Source: an uncultured Selenomonadales bacterium (GTDB lineage: Bacteria; Bacillota; Negativicutes; Selenomonadales; Selenomonadaceae). Taken from it: DNA of 64,000 bases. The DNA lies in assembly GCA_900315155.1 (NCBI GenBank), contig OMYB01000007.1, positions 61,993-125,992 on the forward strand, read 5' to 3'. Every line of letters starts with the position of its first letter. Position 1 is the stretch's first letter. The translations under genes were made by a program, and so were the position numbers. The notes beneath the pieces are model-generated. The model did not search any database. It was given only the letters and a program-made list of their open reading frames with translations, and had not been told where the DNA came from. Of the stretch, positions 24,008-32,753 are shown in pieces.

Positions 24008-26101
24008 TTACTTCTTCAGACGGAAGTGGCTGACGAGCTCGCGCATGTCATTCGCAGCCGTCGATTGCTGCTGGCTAAGATCGTTGACTTCCTGAACTGA
24101 GCCGGATACCTCGTCGACGGAGCTGGAGACCTGCTCGGAGAGCTCTGCCGTCTGCTGCGCGGACTCAGCAATCTGCGTCATCGCTTCGCCGACCTGGCTC
24201 ATGGTCTCATTGACCTGCCGGCTGGTCGTGGCAATGTGCTGAGCAACATTGCGGAACGACTCCGCATCCTTGCCGTACTGCTCCGCCACCTGCACGAAGT
24301 TATCGTACTGTGGAGCCACGGTGTCGTTAAGGAATCCGAGGATGGCTTTGGCATCGGCAGACAACTGGCCAAAAGCATCCTGTACGGCTTTGATGGTCGT
24401 CTGGATCTCCTCGACGGTATCTGCCGTCTCCTTGGCGAGCTTGCCAATCTCATTGGCAACGACGGCAAAGCCACGGCCAGACTCACCAGCACGTGCAGCC
24501 TCAATGGATGCATTGAGCGAAAGCAGGTTGATCTGCTCCGCGATGCCGGAGATTGCCGTTGCCATCGTACCAATCTGCTCGACCGTCTTGGCCTGCTCGA
24601 TGGAGGCAGCGAGACGCGTGCTGAAATCACGTGCGAGCTGCTCCGCCGAGCGGCTGGCCTCCGTGGATTCCGCCTGTACATCGCTGGCGCGCTTCTGGAT
24701 ATCATCGGCCTGATGCAGGCTTCTCTGTGCCTCATCCGACAGCGAATGAATCGCCTGGCTGACATTCTCTACGGAGGCATTGACCTCCTCCGTTGCCGAG
24801 CTGGCGTTCATCATCGCATCGTTGATGGAGCGCATCTTCTGCTGGATATCGTTGAAGCCCTCGTTCAGGCGATCCGCCGAGCCGCCCAGCATCTGGCTGT
24901 CCGACGTCATCTTATCCGCATGCGAGGAAATATTCTGAATGACGGACTGCGTCTTTTCGAACATCTCGTTCATGGCACGACCCAGCAGACCGATCTCATC
25001 GTTGCCTTTCGGATGCACGGCATCGCGGGCGTAATTGCCCTGTGCGAGATCCTCAGCAAACTGCTGGTTGTTCGCGATACGCGTCACATAGTTAGCGACC
25101 GTACGGTATGCTGCGAACATCAGCAGGAGCAGGACGACAACCGCGATAGTAACGAGCTTCCAAACGAGGGAACGCGCCTCGGAATACAGTTCAGACTCCG
25201 GCAGAACCATGCCGAGGGTCCAGCCCGTATCCTTCATCGTAGCATACGTCATGAGCTGTGTGACGCCGTTATCATCCGTATATGTCGTGACACCGGAATC
25301 CTTGGACAGAGACTCTTTCATCGCCGCGGCCAGGGATGCATTCGACTCCTCGGTGGCGAGCGTCTTGTTCTCGAGTTTCTCCTGTGGTACGCCGGCGATA
25401 TAGATGCCCTGATCCGAAATCAGGAACGCATGTCCCGTCTCACCGACCTTGATATTATTGATGATATCGGAGATCTGCTTCAGCGAAATATCGACGGTAG
25501 CGACACCGATGAACTTCTCGCCGCCCTCCTCCTCTGCAATCATCGGGGATGCGTACGTGACCATGACCGTCTTGGCCGCGGGATCGAAATACGGCTCCGT
25601 CAGATAGGCCTTATTCTTTCCGACTTTCTTGCCGCCCTCATACCATTCCTCGGAGTAGAACGGCCCGCTTTCCTGCACGTAGTTGAGGTCGACCTTCAGC
25701 TTGCCATTCTCACGGAACGTGAACGGGCAGACATACTGCTGATCCGGGCTGTAGGCGTACTGCTCGAACCAGAGACCGCCGCCGTTGGCGAGATCCTGGC
25801 TTTCCAGTTCGTCGATGATGTCCCCTGCCAGCTCATCGACACTCTCATTTTTGTAGTCGGAACTGGCGTTGTAGGCCATGTGACGGCAGGAAATCTCCAT
25901 CGTGCGCAGCATCTCGTGAATCTCGGCACTGCTCGTACGCAGCGTCTGCTGCATACTCTCGGTCGACAGTGCCGAAATGTTGCTGTAACTGCTGAACGCC
26001 GCCACACTCGTGATGACGATAAGACCAATCAGGATAGCCGGAAGCAGGATCAGGCACATCTTGAGCTTGATACTTCGGAACCCATCATTGGAACTCGGCA
26101 T
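24008..26101 (-). CDS. Methyl-accepting chemotaxis protein with dCache sensor
   Basis: The 697-residue membrane receptor has a first transmembrane helix at about residues 13-35, a large periplasmic double-Cache-like domain (about 36-305, with [14 protein letters not shown] and [12 protein letters not shown]), a second transmembrane helix (about 313-330), HAMP (about 331-385) and a long signalling coiled coil. The hairpin tip [31 protein letters not shown] segment is intact (see residues about 545-575). There is no C-terminal CheR-binding pentapeptide. dCache domains usually bind amino acids or organic acids, but the ligand is unknown. No che genes are adjacent; motAB lie elsewhere in the window. 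Confidence 0.93.
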   Translation of the reverse strand: MPSSNDGFRSIKLKMCLILLPAILIGLIVITSVAAFSSYSNISALSTESMQQTLRTSSAEIHEMLRTMEISCRHMAYNASSDYKNESVDELAGDIIDELESQDLANGGGLWFEQYAYSPDQQYVCPFTFRENGKLKVDLNYVQESGPFYSEEWYEGGKKVGKNKAYLTEPYFDPAAKTVMVTYASPMIAEEEGGEKFIGVATVDISLKQISDIINNIKVGETGHAFLISDQGIYIAGVPQEKLENKTLATEESNASLAAAMKESLSKDSGVTTYTDDNGVTQLMTYATMKDTGWTLGMVLPESELYSEARSLVWKLVTIAVVVLLLLMFAAYRTVANYVTRIANNQQFAEDLAQGNYARDAVHPKGNDEIGLLGRAMNEMFEKTQSVIQNISSHADKMTSDSQMLGGSADRLNEGFNDIQQKMRSINDAMMNASSATEEVNASVENVSQAIHSLSDEAQRSLHQADDIQKRASDVQAESTEASRSAEQLARDFSTRLAASIEQAKTVEQIGTMATAISGIAEQINLLSLNASIEAARAGESGRGFAVVANEIGKLAKETADTVEEIQTTIKAVQDAFGQLSADAKAILGFLNDTVAPQYDNFVQVAEQYGKDAESFRNVAQHIATTSRQVNETMSQVGEAMTQIAESAQQTAELSEQVSSSVDEVSGSVQEVNDLSQQQSTAANDMRELVSHFRLKK

Positions 26102-26188
26102 AAAATCACTCCCTTATAAAAATCCAACCATTAGAATCATTTCCATTTATAGGGAGTATTCTATAGAACCGTTCGAATCTCCTCTTTT

Positions 26189-27958
26189 TTATCCGCGATT
26201 TTCAGCTGAATGTTCCATGCTTGGCAGCGATACCGGTACGGCACACACATCACGACCCGTGTAGTCAAAGAGAAGCGCCGTCTGCTGCTGCTGCAACGAG
26301 GCATCCTGTACCGCGTAATCGAAAACTTCGATGTGATACTTCGTGCGATTATCGCGCCAGTTCGTGAACCGGTAGCCGGGAATATATGCTGCGGGCCGGC
26401 TGCTGCGCCAGAAAGGTGCGGTAATGCTTTGATACTTCTGCATATTCCAGTTCAAATGGTTTGGCCGGATGCGGCCGCCATCGGCCATGAGCGCATCGTA
26501 GCGCAGAAGATTGTCGAGTTTTTCCCCGGCAATGCCATACTGCTCCTCTGCATAGGCGAGCAGATAACCGTAAAGTGCTTTCGTGCTGTGGCCGATGCGG
26601 TGATAGCCTTTTCCCTCCCACCAGTCCGTGAAATGCTGCCAGAAACGGAAAGCATCCCCCTGCTCGGCTGAGCGGATGAGCCAGTCCACCGTATGCCGGC
26701 ATCGTCCCGCATTGTAGTAATACTCGAAGACGGCCTCAAAACTGTGGAACCAGCGGATTTCTCCGTAGCTCAGGGCATCGGAGCGCAGGACCTCGTAGGG
26801 AGCCATATCCATGTAGGCATAATGGTAGCGATCGACAAGGTTCATCATCGAGGCACCCTTGAGGAATTTCAGGAAACCGAGCTGCAGCATGTCGGTGTGC
26901 AGGGCGTAGACGTCGTTGAACGAGCGATGAAACGAATCCATGCCCTCCCCCGGCAGGCCGATGATGAGGTCGACATGGAGATGCATGTTATGCGGCGCAA
27001 GAAGCCGCGTGATATGGCCCGCGATCCGCTCCCAGTGGTTCACGCGCGAAACCGCTGCGAGCGTCTGCTCATTCGTCGACTGGATGCCGATTTCGAGCTG
27101 CACGCGCCCGTGCGGCATGGCGTTGAGCGTCTGCAGCACGTCCTCATCGAGATAGTCGATGGCCACCTCGAAATGAAAATTCGTGCGCACGGTGGGAGAA
27201 TACGCGAGAATATGCTGCAGGATGGGCAGGAAATGCGCTTTCTTCGCGTTGAACGTGCGGTCGACGAATTTCACCTGCCGCACATCGTGTGCAACAAACG
27301 TATCGAGCTCACGAAAGACGCGCGCGAGTGGCAGGAACCGCACCCCCGCCGTCGCACAGGACAGGCAGTACGAGCACGAGAACGGACAGCCACGCGACGT
27401 TTCGTAGTAAAGGATGCGTTCCTTCAGCTCATCGAGTTCCTGCTCCCGATAGGCAAACGGCACGGTATCGAAATCCGCTATGGTCACGTCCCGCCCGTTG
27501 TGCAGCGTGCCATCCTCTGCCCGCCATGCCAGACCGGGCATATCGCTGAAGCGGAAATCCTGTGCTGCGAGCTGCCGCACGACGTCTTCTCCCTCTCCGC
27601 GGATCACGGCCTGCACCATAGGGAACTCCCGCAGGAATTCCCCTGTCTCATACGATACCTCCGGCCCACCGCAGAGAATCGTGAGATCCGGCATGGCCTT
27701 CGGCAGGAGTTTCAGCAGTTTCTTCACGAGCTCGATGTTCCAGATATAGCAGGCGATGCCGAGCACATCCGGCTTTCGCTCGTAGATTTCGCCCAGGATA
27801 TCGAGCAGCTGGTGATTAATCGTAAGCTCGAGGATCTCCGAGCCGAGCACACACGCACGCAGATAGTGGACGGCCAGCGATGTATGCGAATACTTGGCAT
27901 TCAGTGCCAGCCAGACGACTTTCTTCTTTGGAACGTTCCGCACCCCGGTGTTTTCCAT
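26189..27958 (-). CDS. B12-binding-domain radical SAM protein (DUF4080)
   Basis: The 589-residue protein has an N-terminal cobalamin-binding-type Rossmann domain (about 15-135), a radical SAM domain with the cluster motif CPFSCSYC (Cys 191, 195, 198) and a C-terminal DUF4080 region rich in Trp, Tyr and His. LQLGFLKFLKGASM and VQLEIGIQSTNEQT match the barrel of this group. Enzymes of this type perform methylations or other radical reactions, but none in the DUF4080 group that I know of has a firmly assigned substrate. It is divergent from the SDR gene and preceded by a good promoter. It appears monocistronic. Confidence 0.88.
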   Translation of the reverse strand: MENTGVRNVPKKKVVWLALNAKYSHTSLAVHYLRACVLGSEILELTINHQLLDILGEIYERKPDVLGIACYIWNIELVKKLLKLLPKAMPDLTILCGGPEVSYETGEFLREFPMVQAVIRGEGEDVVRQLAAQDFRFSDMPGLAWRAEDGTLHNGRDVTIADFDTVPFAYREQELDELKERILYYETSRGCPFSCSYCLSCATAGVRFLPLARVFRELDTFVAHDVRQVKFVDRTFNAKKAHFLPILQHILAYSPTVRTNFHFEVAIDYLDEDVLQTLNAMPHGRVQLEIGIQSTNEQTLAAVSRVNHWERIAGHITRLLAPHNMHLHVDLIIGLPGEGMDSFHRSFNDVYALHTDMLQLGFLKFLKGASMMNLVDRYHYAYMDMAPYEVLRSDALSYGEIRWFHSFEAVFEYYYNAGRCRHTVDWLIRSAEQGDAFRFWQHFTDWWEGKGYHRIGHSTKALYGYLLAYAEEQYGIAGEKLDNLLRYDALMADGGRIRPNHLNWNMQKYQSITAPFWRSSRPAAYIPGYRFTNWRDNRTKYHIEVFDYAVQDASLQQQQTALLFDYTGRDVCAVPVSLPSMEHSAENRG

Positions 27959-27988
27959 ACGTTACCTCCCTGATAAAACGATACTTTC

Positions 27989-28017
27989 ATTATACCTGTG
28001 CCCCACATGCGTGACAA
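27989..28017 (-). promoter_or_regulatory. Promoter of the radical SAM gene
   Basis: TTGTCA (28017-28012) and TATAAT (27994-27989), 17-base spacer, minus strand. It lies back to back with the SDR promoter. Confidence 0.7.
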
Positions 28018-28028
28018 GGGAGGCAGGA

Positions 28029-28057
28029 TTGCAAGAGGCCCTGCAAGCCGATATAAT
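28029..28057 (+). promoter_or_regulatory. Promoter of the SDR gene
   Basis: TTGCAA (28029-28034) and TATAAT (28052-28057), 17-base spacer. Confidence 0.7.
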
Positions 28058-28089
28058 AAAGGTAAATACGTTACTGAGGAGGACCTGTC

Positions 28090-28866
28090 TTGAATATTGC
28101 CATCATCACCGGAGCCTCGAGCGGTCTCGGGCGTGATTACGCCGGCCTGCTCGACCAGGAGGGGCTCGACGAAATCTGGCTCATCGCACGGCGCGAGAAC
28201 CGCCTCAAAGCCATCGCCAACTCGCTGCAGACGCCCTGCCGCACCCTCCCGCTCGATCTCACGCGTCTCGAATCCCTGGGCGAAATCGAGAAAGCCCTCG
28301 CCGAAAACCGGGACATGGAAGTGCGCTGGCTGATCTGTGCCGCTGGCTTCGGCCGCATCGGCAGCACGACGGATATCCCCATCACGGATACGCTGCGCAT
28401 GATCGACCTCAACGCCCGCGCCGCCGTCGGAGTGACACAGCTGGTAATCCCCTTCATGTCGCAGGGCAGCCATATCCTTGAGATCGTCTCCTGCTCCGCG
28501 TTCCAGCCAATTCCGGGGCTCAATATCTACGCGGCGACAAAAGCATTTCTCCTCCGCTACAGCCGTGCCCTCGGCGCAGAGCTTGCCTCGCAGGGCATTC
28601 AGGTCACGGCAGTCTGCCCCTACTGGATCAAGGACACGGAGTTCATCCCGCAGGCCAGGCAGAGCGACAAGAGCGGGCTCTTCACCTCGTTTCCCCTCGC
28701 CTGCACGAGTGAGGTCGTCGCCCGCCGGTCCCTGCGCGCGGCGAAAAACGGCATCACGGTCTGTACGCCGGATGTCATCTCGTTCCTGCATCGCATCCTC
28801 TGCTCCCTCCTGCCTCACCGTTTCCTCATGAGCGCGAGCCGCATTTTCCACCATCTGCACAAATAA
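28090..28866 (+). CDS. Short-chain dehydrogenase/reductase (SDR family)
   Basis: The 258-residue oxidoreductase has the NAD(P)-binding motif TGASSGLGRDYA at residues 7-18, a CAAGFGRIGS segment in place of NAG, and the catalytic Ser then YxxxK (IYAATKAF). A hydrophobic, basic C-terminus (HRILCSLLPHRFLM) could associate with membranes. The pattern resembles the YqjQ/DltE-like 'classical' SDRs of unknown substrate. The start is TTG with GAGGAGGACC upstream. It is a single gene between a predicted promoter and a clear terminator. Confidence 0.85.
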   Translation: MNIAIITGASSGLGRDYAGLLDQEGLDEIWLIARRENRLKAIANSLQTPCRTLPLDLTRLESLGEIEKALAENRDMEVRWLICAAGFGRIGSTTDIPITDTLRMIDLNARAAVGVTQLVIPFMSQGSHILEIVSCSAFQPIPGLNIYAATKAFLLRYSRALGAELASQGIQVTAVCPYWIKDTEFIPQARQSDKSGLFTSFPLACTSEVVARRSLRAAKNGITVCTPDVISFLHRILCSLLPHRFLMSASRIFHHLHK

Positions 28867-28883
28867 TTTTTGACTTTCAGCAT

Positions 28884-28932
28884 ACAAAAAAGAAGCAGCC
28901 AGTCCATGAAGACCAGCTGCTTCTTTCTTTTG
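28884..28932. terminator. Bidirectional terminator between the SDR gene and the feo operon
   Basis: AAAGAAGCAG and CTGCTTCTTT form the stem, with A and T runs on both flanks, so it can serve both convergent units. Confidence 0.85.
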
Positions 28933-28935
28933 TGC

Positions 28936-29115
28936 TCAGTGCTGCGGTTTCAGCTTCTGCATATCCTTAAGCGTCGTGCAATGCCCGCTGCAGCCATGAC
29001 AGCCGCCGGGGCAGCCTGCACAGTCCGTACGTCCTTCCTTCACGTTGCGGACGACATGCCGCAGCGCGAAATACAACGCCACGCAGAGCAGTACGCCAAC
29101 GATCAAAGTAGCCAT
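28936..29115 (-). CDS. FeoB-associated Cys-rich membrane protein
   Basis: The 59-residue protein has one N-terminal transmembrane helix (MATLIVGVLLCVALYFAL) and a cysteine cluster DCAGCPGGCHGCSGHC that can bind metal. This is the family commonly annotated as FeoB-associated Cys-rich membrane protein. The ATG at 29113-29115 is favoured over the TTG two codons earlier because AGGAGG lies 9 bases before it. It is the last gene of feoA-feoB and probably assists ferrous iron uptake. Confidence 0.88.
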   Translation of the reverse strand: MATLIVGVLLCVALYFALRHVVRNVKEGRTDCAGCPGGCHGCSGHCTTLKDMQKLKPQH

Positions 29116-29189
29116 GGTCAAGCACCTCCTGAAACCAGTAGATATATTCTACCAGTCCGTGTATGAAAAGGGAAGAGAAGAAGCGAATT

Positions 29190-31091
29190 TTATTCGAAGC
29201 CGAGCAGGCGGCCGCCCTGATAGACGAGCAGAGCCACGAACCAGGCGATGGCGAACTGGTAAACCGCGGAGAAAATCATCCACTTCCAGCCGCCGGCCTC
29301 TTTCTTGATCGTGCCGAGAGCCGTAGCGCACGGCGTGTAGAGCTGAGAGAACACCATGAAGGCCAGCGCCGACAGCGTCGTGAACGCCGTACCCATGCCC
29401 GTTCCCATCATCGTGCCGGCAGACTCGATGGCATCCGCAGCTTCCGTGGAAACGTCCGCAACGCCATAGAGAACACCGATCGTGGAGATAACCGTCTCTT
29501 TCGCCATGATACCGGAGAGTACGGCAGCACCGGCCTCCCAGGTACCGAAGCCCTGGAGCGCGAAGAGATTGGACATCCATCCGCCAAGCGTAGCGAGGAA
29601 GGACTCATCCATCTCCTCCGTCATGCCGCCCATGTTGAAGTTCGAGAGGAACCAGATGAGGACGGACATCGCAAAGATAATCGTACCGGCTTTGACGAGG
29701 TAGCCCTTGCCTTTATCCCAGGTCTCGAGCAGGACCGTCTTCATATCCGGAATGCGGTACGGCGGGAGCTCGAGCAGGAACGTGGAGCCCTGCGTCTTGA
29801 ACATCGTGGAGCCGAGGCCTTTCGCGACGATGATCGCCATGACGACACCGAGGATGTACATGGCAAAGACGACGTTGGCAGCCTGCTCCGGGAAGAACAT
29901 GGCGGCAAACAGCGCCATGACCGGCAGTTTCGCGCTGCAGGTCAAAAACGGCGTAACGAGGATGGAAATCTTACGGTCTTTCTCGGAATCCAGCGCACGG
30001 GCGCCCATGATAGCCGGAACACCGCAGCCGAAGCCCATCATGAGCGGCATGATGCCCTTGCCCGTGAGGCCGCAGCGGCGCATGATCGGGTCCATGATGA
30101 ACGCGATGCGCGCCATGTAGCCAGTGCCATCGAGGAACGACAGCAGGAAGAACATGATGAAGATCAGCGGAACGAACGTGACGACCGCGCCAACACCAGC
30201 GATGATACCATCCGTGATCAGCGACTGCATCCAGTCGGCAACGCCGGCATCCTCGAGCGCACCAGCTGTCCATTCGAGGAAGTCCTCATTGATGAGGCCA
30301 TCGAGCGCATCCTGCAGTGGAACGCCGACCCACTCAAAGGTAATCTGGAAGACCAGATAAAGGATGACGAGGAAAATCGGCAGGGCCAGGACGCCATTGG
30401 CGAGGTATTTATCGATTTTCTCCGAAACCGTCGGACCGGCATGCGAAATATCGACAGCCGCCGCCATGATCTGGTCGATGAGTGCATAACGCAGCTCGCT
30501 GAGCTTCTCATCCTTTTCCTCAGCGGACAGCGTGCTCGCGTTGATCTCATGAACCTTTTCGATATGCTCCTGCACCATCGGGCTCACGCGGTAGTTGCTC
30601 ATGACCGTGTCCGTGAAGACATCGAGCAGTTTCTCCGTGCTCTTATGGCTGCGGCCGACCGTCTCGACCACCGGCATGCCGATGGCATCTTCGAGCTTGC
30701 GCAGATCGATGTGCATGCCACGCTTCTTCGCCTCATCCTGCATGTTGAGGTCGATGAGCAGAGGGATGCCCTGCTCGAGCAGCTGAATCGTGAGGAAGAG
30801 GTTACGCTCGATGTTCGAGCTGTCTACGACATCCACGACCATATCCAGCTTGTTGTTCATGAGGTAATCGATAACGATTTTTTCCTCAGGAGAGCGGTAA
30901 TTGACGCTGTACGTACCCGGCAGATCGACGATGGAAATCGCGCGGTCACCGTGACGGACATAGCCGACCTTCTTATCGACGGTGACGCCCGGCCAGTTGC
31001 CGATCTTCTGACGGGCACCCGTCAGCTCATTGAATATCGTCGACTTACCGGTATTCGGGTTGCCGGTAAGTGCCACTGCTAATGTTGACAT
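29190..31091 (-). CDS. feoB: Ferrous iron transport protein B
   Basis: The 633-residue inner-membrane Fe(II) transporter has an N-terminal G domain (GNPNTGKST at 10-18, DLPGTY for G3, NMQD for G4), a helical spacer and two Gate repeats in the membrane part. The characteristic GFGCGVPAIMGARA and ILVTPFLTCSAKLPVMALF segments contain the conserved cysteines of the pore. It is slightly shorter than the E. coli protein but complete. It follows feoA by 23 bases, and iron (Fur) control is likely from the site upstream of feoA. Confidence 0.96.
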   Translation of the reverse strand: MSTLAVALTGNPNTGKSTIFNELTGARQKIGNWPGVTVDKKVGYVRHGDRAISIVDLPGTYSVNYRSPEEKIVIDYLMNNKLDMVVDVVDSSNIERNLFLTIQLLEQGIPLLIDLNMQDEAKKRGMHIDLRKLEDAIGMPVVETVGRSHKSTEKLLDVFTDTVMSNYRVSPMVQEHIEKVHEINASTLSAEEKDEKLSELRYALIDQIMAAAVDISHAGPTVSEKIDKYLANGVLALPIFLVILYLVFQITFEWVGVPLQDALDGLINEDFLEWTAGALEDAGVADWMQSLITDGIIAGVGAVVTFVPLIFIMFFLLSFLDGTGYMARIAFIMDPIMRRCGLTGKGIMPLMMGFGCGVPAIMGARALDSEKDRKISILVTPFLTCSAKLPVMALFAAMFFPEQAANVVFAMYILGVVMAIIVAKGLGSTMFKTQGSTFLLELPPYRIPDMKTVLLETWDKGKGYLVKAGTIIFAMSVLIWFLSNFNMGGMTEEMDESFLATLGGWMSNLFALQGFGTWEAGAAVLSGIMAKETVISTIGVLYGVADVSTEAADAIESAGTMMGTGMGTAFTTLSALAFMVFSQLYTPCATALGTIKKEAGGWKWMIFSAVYQFAIAWFVALLVYQGGRLLGFE

Positions 31092-31114
31092 ATTGGAACT
31101 TTTCCTCCTTACAC

Positions 31115-31339
31115 TCAGTGAACCTCTGCGACCTGAACCTTCTCCGCATCTGCGCGGCGCATCGCAAGGTTATAAGAACGGATGCCGATGGCAATCGGAT
31201 CGCCCAGCGGTGCCGAACGCAGGACCTTGATCTTTGTCCCCGGGATCAAGCCCATCGTCATCATGCGCTGTTTGAGCTCCGAGCCGTCGATGCCCAGAAC
31301 CTTCAGCGTCATGCCTGGTTTGCCTTCTTTGAGTGTCAA
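31115..31339 (-). CDS. feoA: Ferrous iron transport protein A
   Basis: The 74-residue SH3-like protein is the small partner of FeoB. I start at the TTG (31337-31339) giving TLKEGKPGMTLKVLGI, since GGGAGG lies 8 bases upstream; the longer open frame adds an unrelated hydrophobic stretch from the promoter region. LKQRMMTMGLIPGTKIKVL and GDPIAIGIRSYNLAMRRADA are the conserved family segments. A Fur-like box and a promoter lie directly upstream. Confidence 0.93.
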   Translation of the reverse strand: MTLKEGKPGMTLKVLGIDGSELKQRMMTMGLIPGTKIKVLRSAPLGDPIAIGIRSYNLAMRRADAEKVQVAEVH

Positions 31340-31364
31340 TGAAAACGCCTCCCAAATGATTTCG

Positions 31365-31425
31365 AAAATGATAATGAAACAAATTCTCCTTGAGTATGAT
31401 AGCAAATATCAATTGCAGTTGTCAA
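31365..31425 (-). promoter_or_regulatory. feoAB promoter with a Fur-box-like element
   Basis: On the minus strand TTGACA (31425-31420) and TATCAT (31401-31396) are 18 bases apart. Just downstream, TTTCATTATCATTTT (31379-31365) contains the ATTATCA half of a Fur box and matches much of the 7-1-7 consensus. Binding here would block transcription when iron is plentiful. Confidence 0.65.
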
Positions 31426-31463
31426 GAGGCCTGTCAAACTTTTTTTGGGAGTGAGAATCTTTC

Positions 31464-31530
31464 TTGACTTTTATTTTCCATAGAGGTATAAATAATATAG
31501 GTTCATTCTTTTGAAAACGAAAATCATTCA
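31464..31530 (+). promoter_or_regulatory. Promoter of the HMA gene with a Fur-like element
   Basis: TTGACT (31464-31469) and TATAAA (31487-31492) are 17 bases apart. Downstream, GAAAACGAAAATCATTC (about 31514-31530) is a degenerate match to a Fur box, overlapping the start of the transcript. The Fur assignment is tentative. Confidence 0.5.
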
Positions 31531-31545
31531 GGAGGTCCATACGCT

Positions 31546-31908
31546 ATGATTGCTACCATACTTTGCGGCATCGTCATTGCCATCCTGCTCGTCATCGCAG
31601 GAAAACATGTCTACCATCTGTTCCATGGAGAGCCCGTCTGCTGCAAGGAGACGGCACCGACCGTTCCCGAGAAAAAACTCGAAGGCGATATCGTCGCAAC
31701 CAAGATCCTGCACATCGACGGCATGACCTGCGGCAATTGCAAGAACCGTGTAGAGCTGCTCCTCGACGATATCGACGGCGCCGCCGCAAAGGTCAACCTG
31801 CACTACAACACGGCTGCGGTCCGCATGACGCGCGACGTCAGCGACGAGGAACTCCGAAACGCCCTCGACGGCAGTGGCTACACCGTCACGAGCATCGAGA
31901 AAAAATAA
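31546..31908 (+). CDS. Membrane-anchored heavy-metal-associated (HMA) domain protein
   Basis: The 120-residue protein starts with one hydrophobic helix (IATILCGIVIAILLVIAG), then a short linker with a CC pair (residues 32-33), then an HMA domain with the metal motif GMTCGNC at about residues 59-65 and the usual beta-alpha-beta-beta-alpha-beta pattern. Free CopZ chaperones lack the membrane anchor, so this looks like a tethered metal-binding protein at the inner membrane. Its place back to back with feoAB suggests iron or mixed-metal control, while the motif itself usually binds Cu(I). AGGAGG precedes the ATG. It is followed by a terminator. Confidence 0.8.
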   Translation: MIATILCGIVIAILLVIAGKHVYHLFHGEPVCCKETAPTVPEKKLEGDIVATKILHIDGMTCGNCKNRVELLLDDIDGAAAKVNLHYNTAAVRMTRDVSDEELRNALDGSGYTVTSIEKK

Positions 31909-31918
31909 TCCAGATACG

Positions 31919-31958
31919 TAAAAACAGTGCCGGGTGCGAAACCTGGCGCTGTTTTTAT
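31919..31958. terminator. Bidirectional terminator
   Basis: AAAACAGTGCCGGGT and ACCTGGCGCTGTTTTT form a long, slightly imperfect stem between the HMA gene and the convergent ABC ATPase. Confidence 0.82.
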
Positions 31959-32753
31959 CTATCTGGACGTTTCTTTCCAAAGACCGGTGGGAAGGAGCAC
32001 TTCTCTGCCACCGGCCGAACGGAATACCTCCGATGTCACGCCGAAGACCTCCCGCAGGAGTTTCGGCGTAATCGTCTCCTTCGGCGTCCCCCACGCCATC
32101 AACCCATGCCGGTCGATAACGGCGATATGGCTGGCGAAGTCGGCAGCCTGTCGGATGTCGTGCAGGACGAGCAGGATCGTCGTTCCCCGGTCCTCGTTGA
32201 TACGGCGGATAATCTGCATGACGCCGATCTGATGCGCGATGTCGAGGTACGTCGTCGGCTCATCGAGGAGCAGGATATCCGGCTCCTGTGCGAGTGTCAT
32301 CGCCAGCCACACACGCTGGCTCTCGCCGCCCGACAGGCTCTGCACCTGCCTGCCGGCGAGTCCCTCTACGCCGGCGGCATGCATAGCCTCCCGTATGGCC
32401 TCACGGTCCGCATGACTGTCCCCACGATCCAGTATGCCATGGTACGGGAACCGGCCGCAGGCCACGAGCTGGCTCACGGTCATATCGGCGGGTGCCGAGA
32501 GGCGCTGCGGGAGGACGGCGAGTTTTTTGGCCAGCCTCTTCCGCGGAATCGATGCGATGGGCTCGCCGTCTACAGAAATCTGTCCCTCCGCCACAGGGAG
32601 TAACCCCGCCAAAGCGCGAAGCAGCGTGGATTTTCCCGCGCCATTCGGACCGAGGATGGCCGTAATCTCCCCCTTGGGGAACGTGAGCGAGACATCGCGC
32701 AGGATATCCTGCCCGCCCGCACGGAGGGTCACATGTTCAGCCGTCAGCATCAT
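31959..32753 (-). CDS. ABC transporter ATP-binding protein (FecE/BtuD type)
   Basis: The 264-residue ATPase energises the importer encoded upstream. Walker A is GPNGAGKSTLLRALAG (about residues 35-50), the signature is LSGGESQRVWLAM, Walker B is ILLLDEPTTYLDIAHQ and the switch His is in LVLHDIRQA. The wording is typical of iron-siderophore, haem or cobalamin importers. The start overlaps the permease stop by 4 bases. It is the last gene of a four-gene overlapping operon. Confidence 0.92.
   Translation of the reverse strand: MMLTAEHVTLRAGGQDILRDVSLTFPKGEITAILGPNGAGKSTLLRALAGLLPVAEGQISVDGEPIASIPRKRLAKKLAVLPQRLSAPADMTVSQLVACGRFPYHGILDRGDSHADREAIREAMHAAGVEGLAGRQVQSLSGGESQRVWLAMTLAQEPDILLLDEPTTYLDIAHQIGVMQIIRRINEDRGTTILLVLHDIRQAADFASHIAVIDRHGLMAWGTPKETITPKLLREVFGVTSEVFRSAGGREVLLPTGLWKETSR

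Noticed and set aside
24236..26119. A 627-codon plus-strand open frame covering the chemoreceptor gene
   Set aside because: It lies wholly antisense to a clearly recognisable chemoreceptor, has no ribosome site and reads as low-complexity Arg/Leu/Asp-rich protein, typical of GC-rich antisense frames.
29163..31082. A 639-codon plus-strand open frame over feoB
   Set aside because: Antisense shadow of feoB; the translation is Arg/Glu/Asp/His-rich with no domain pattern.
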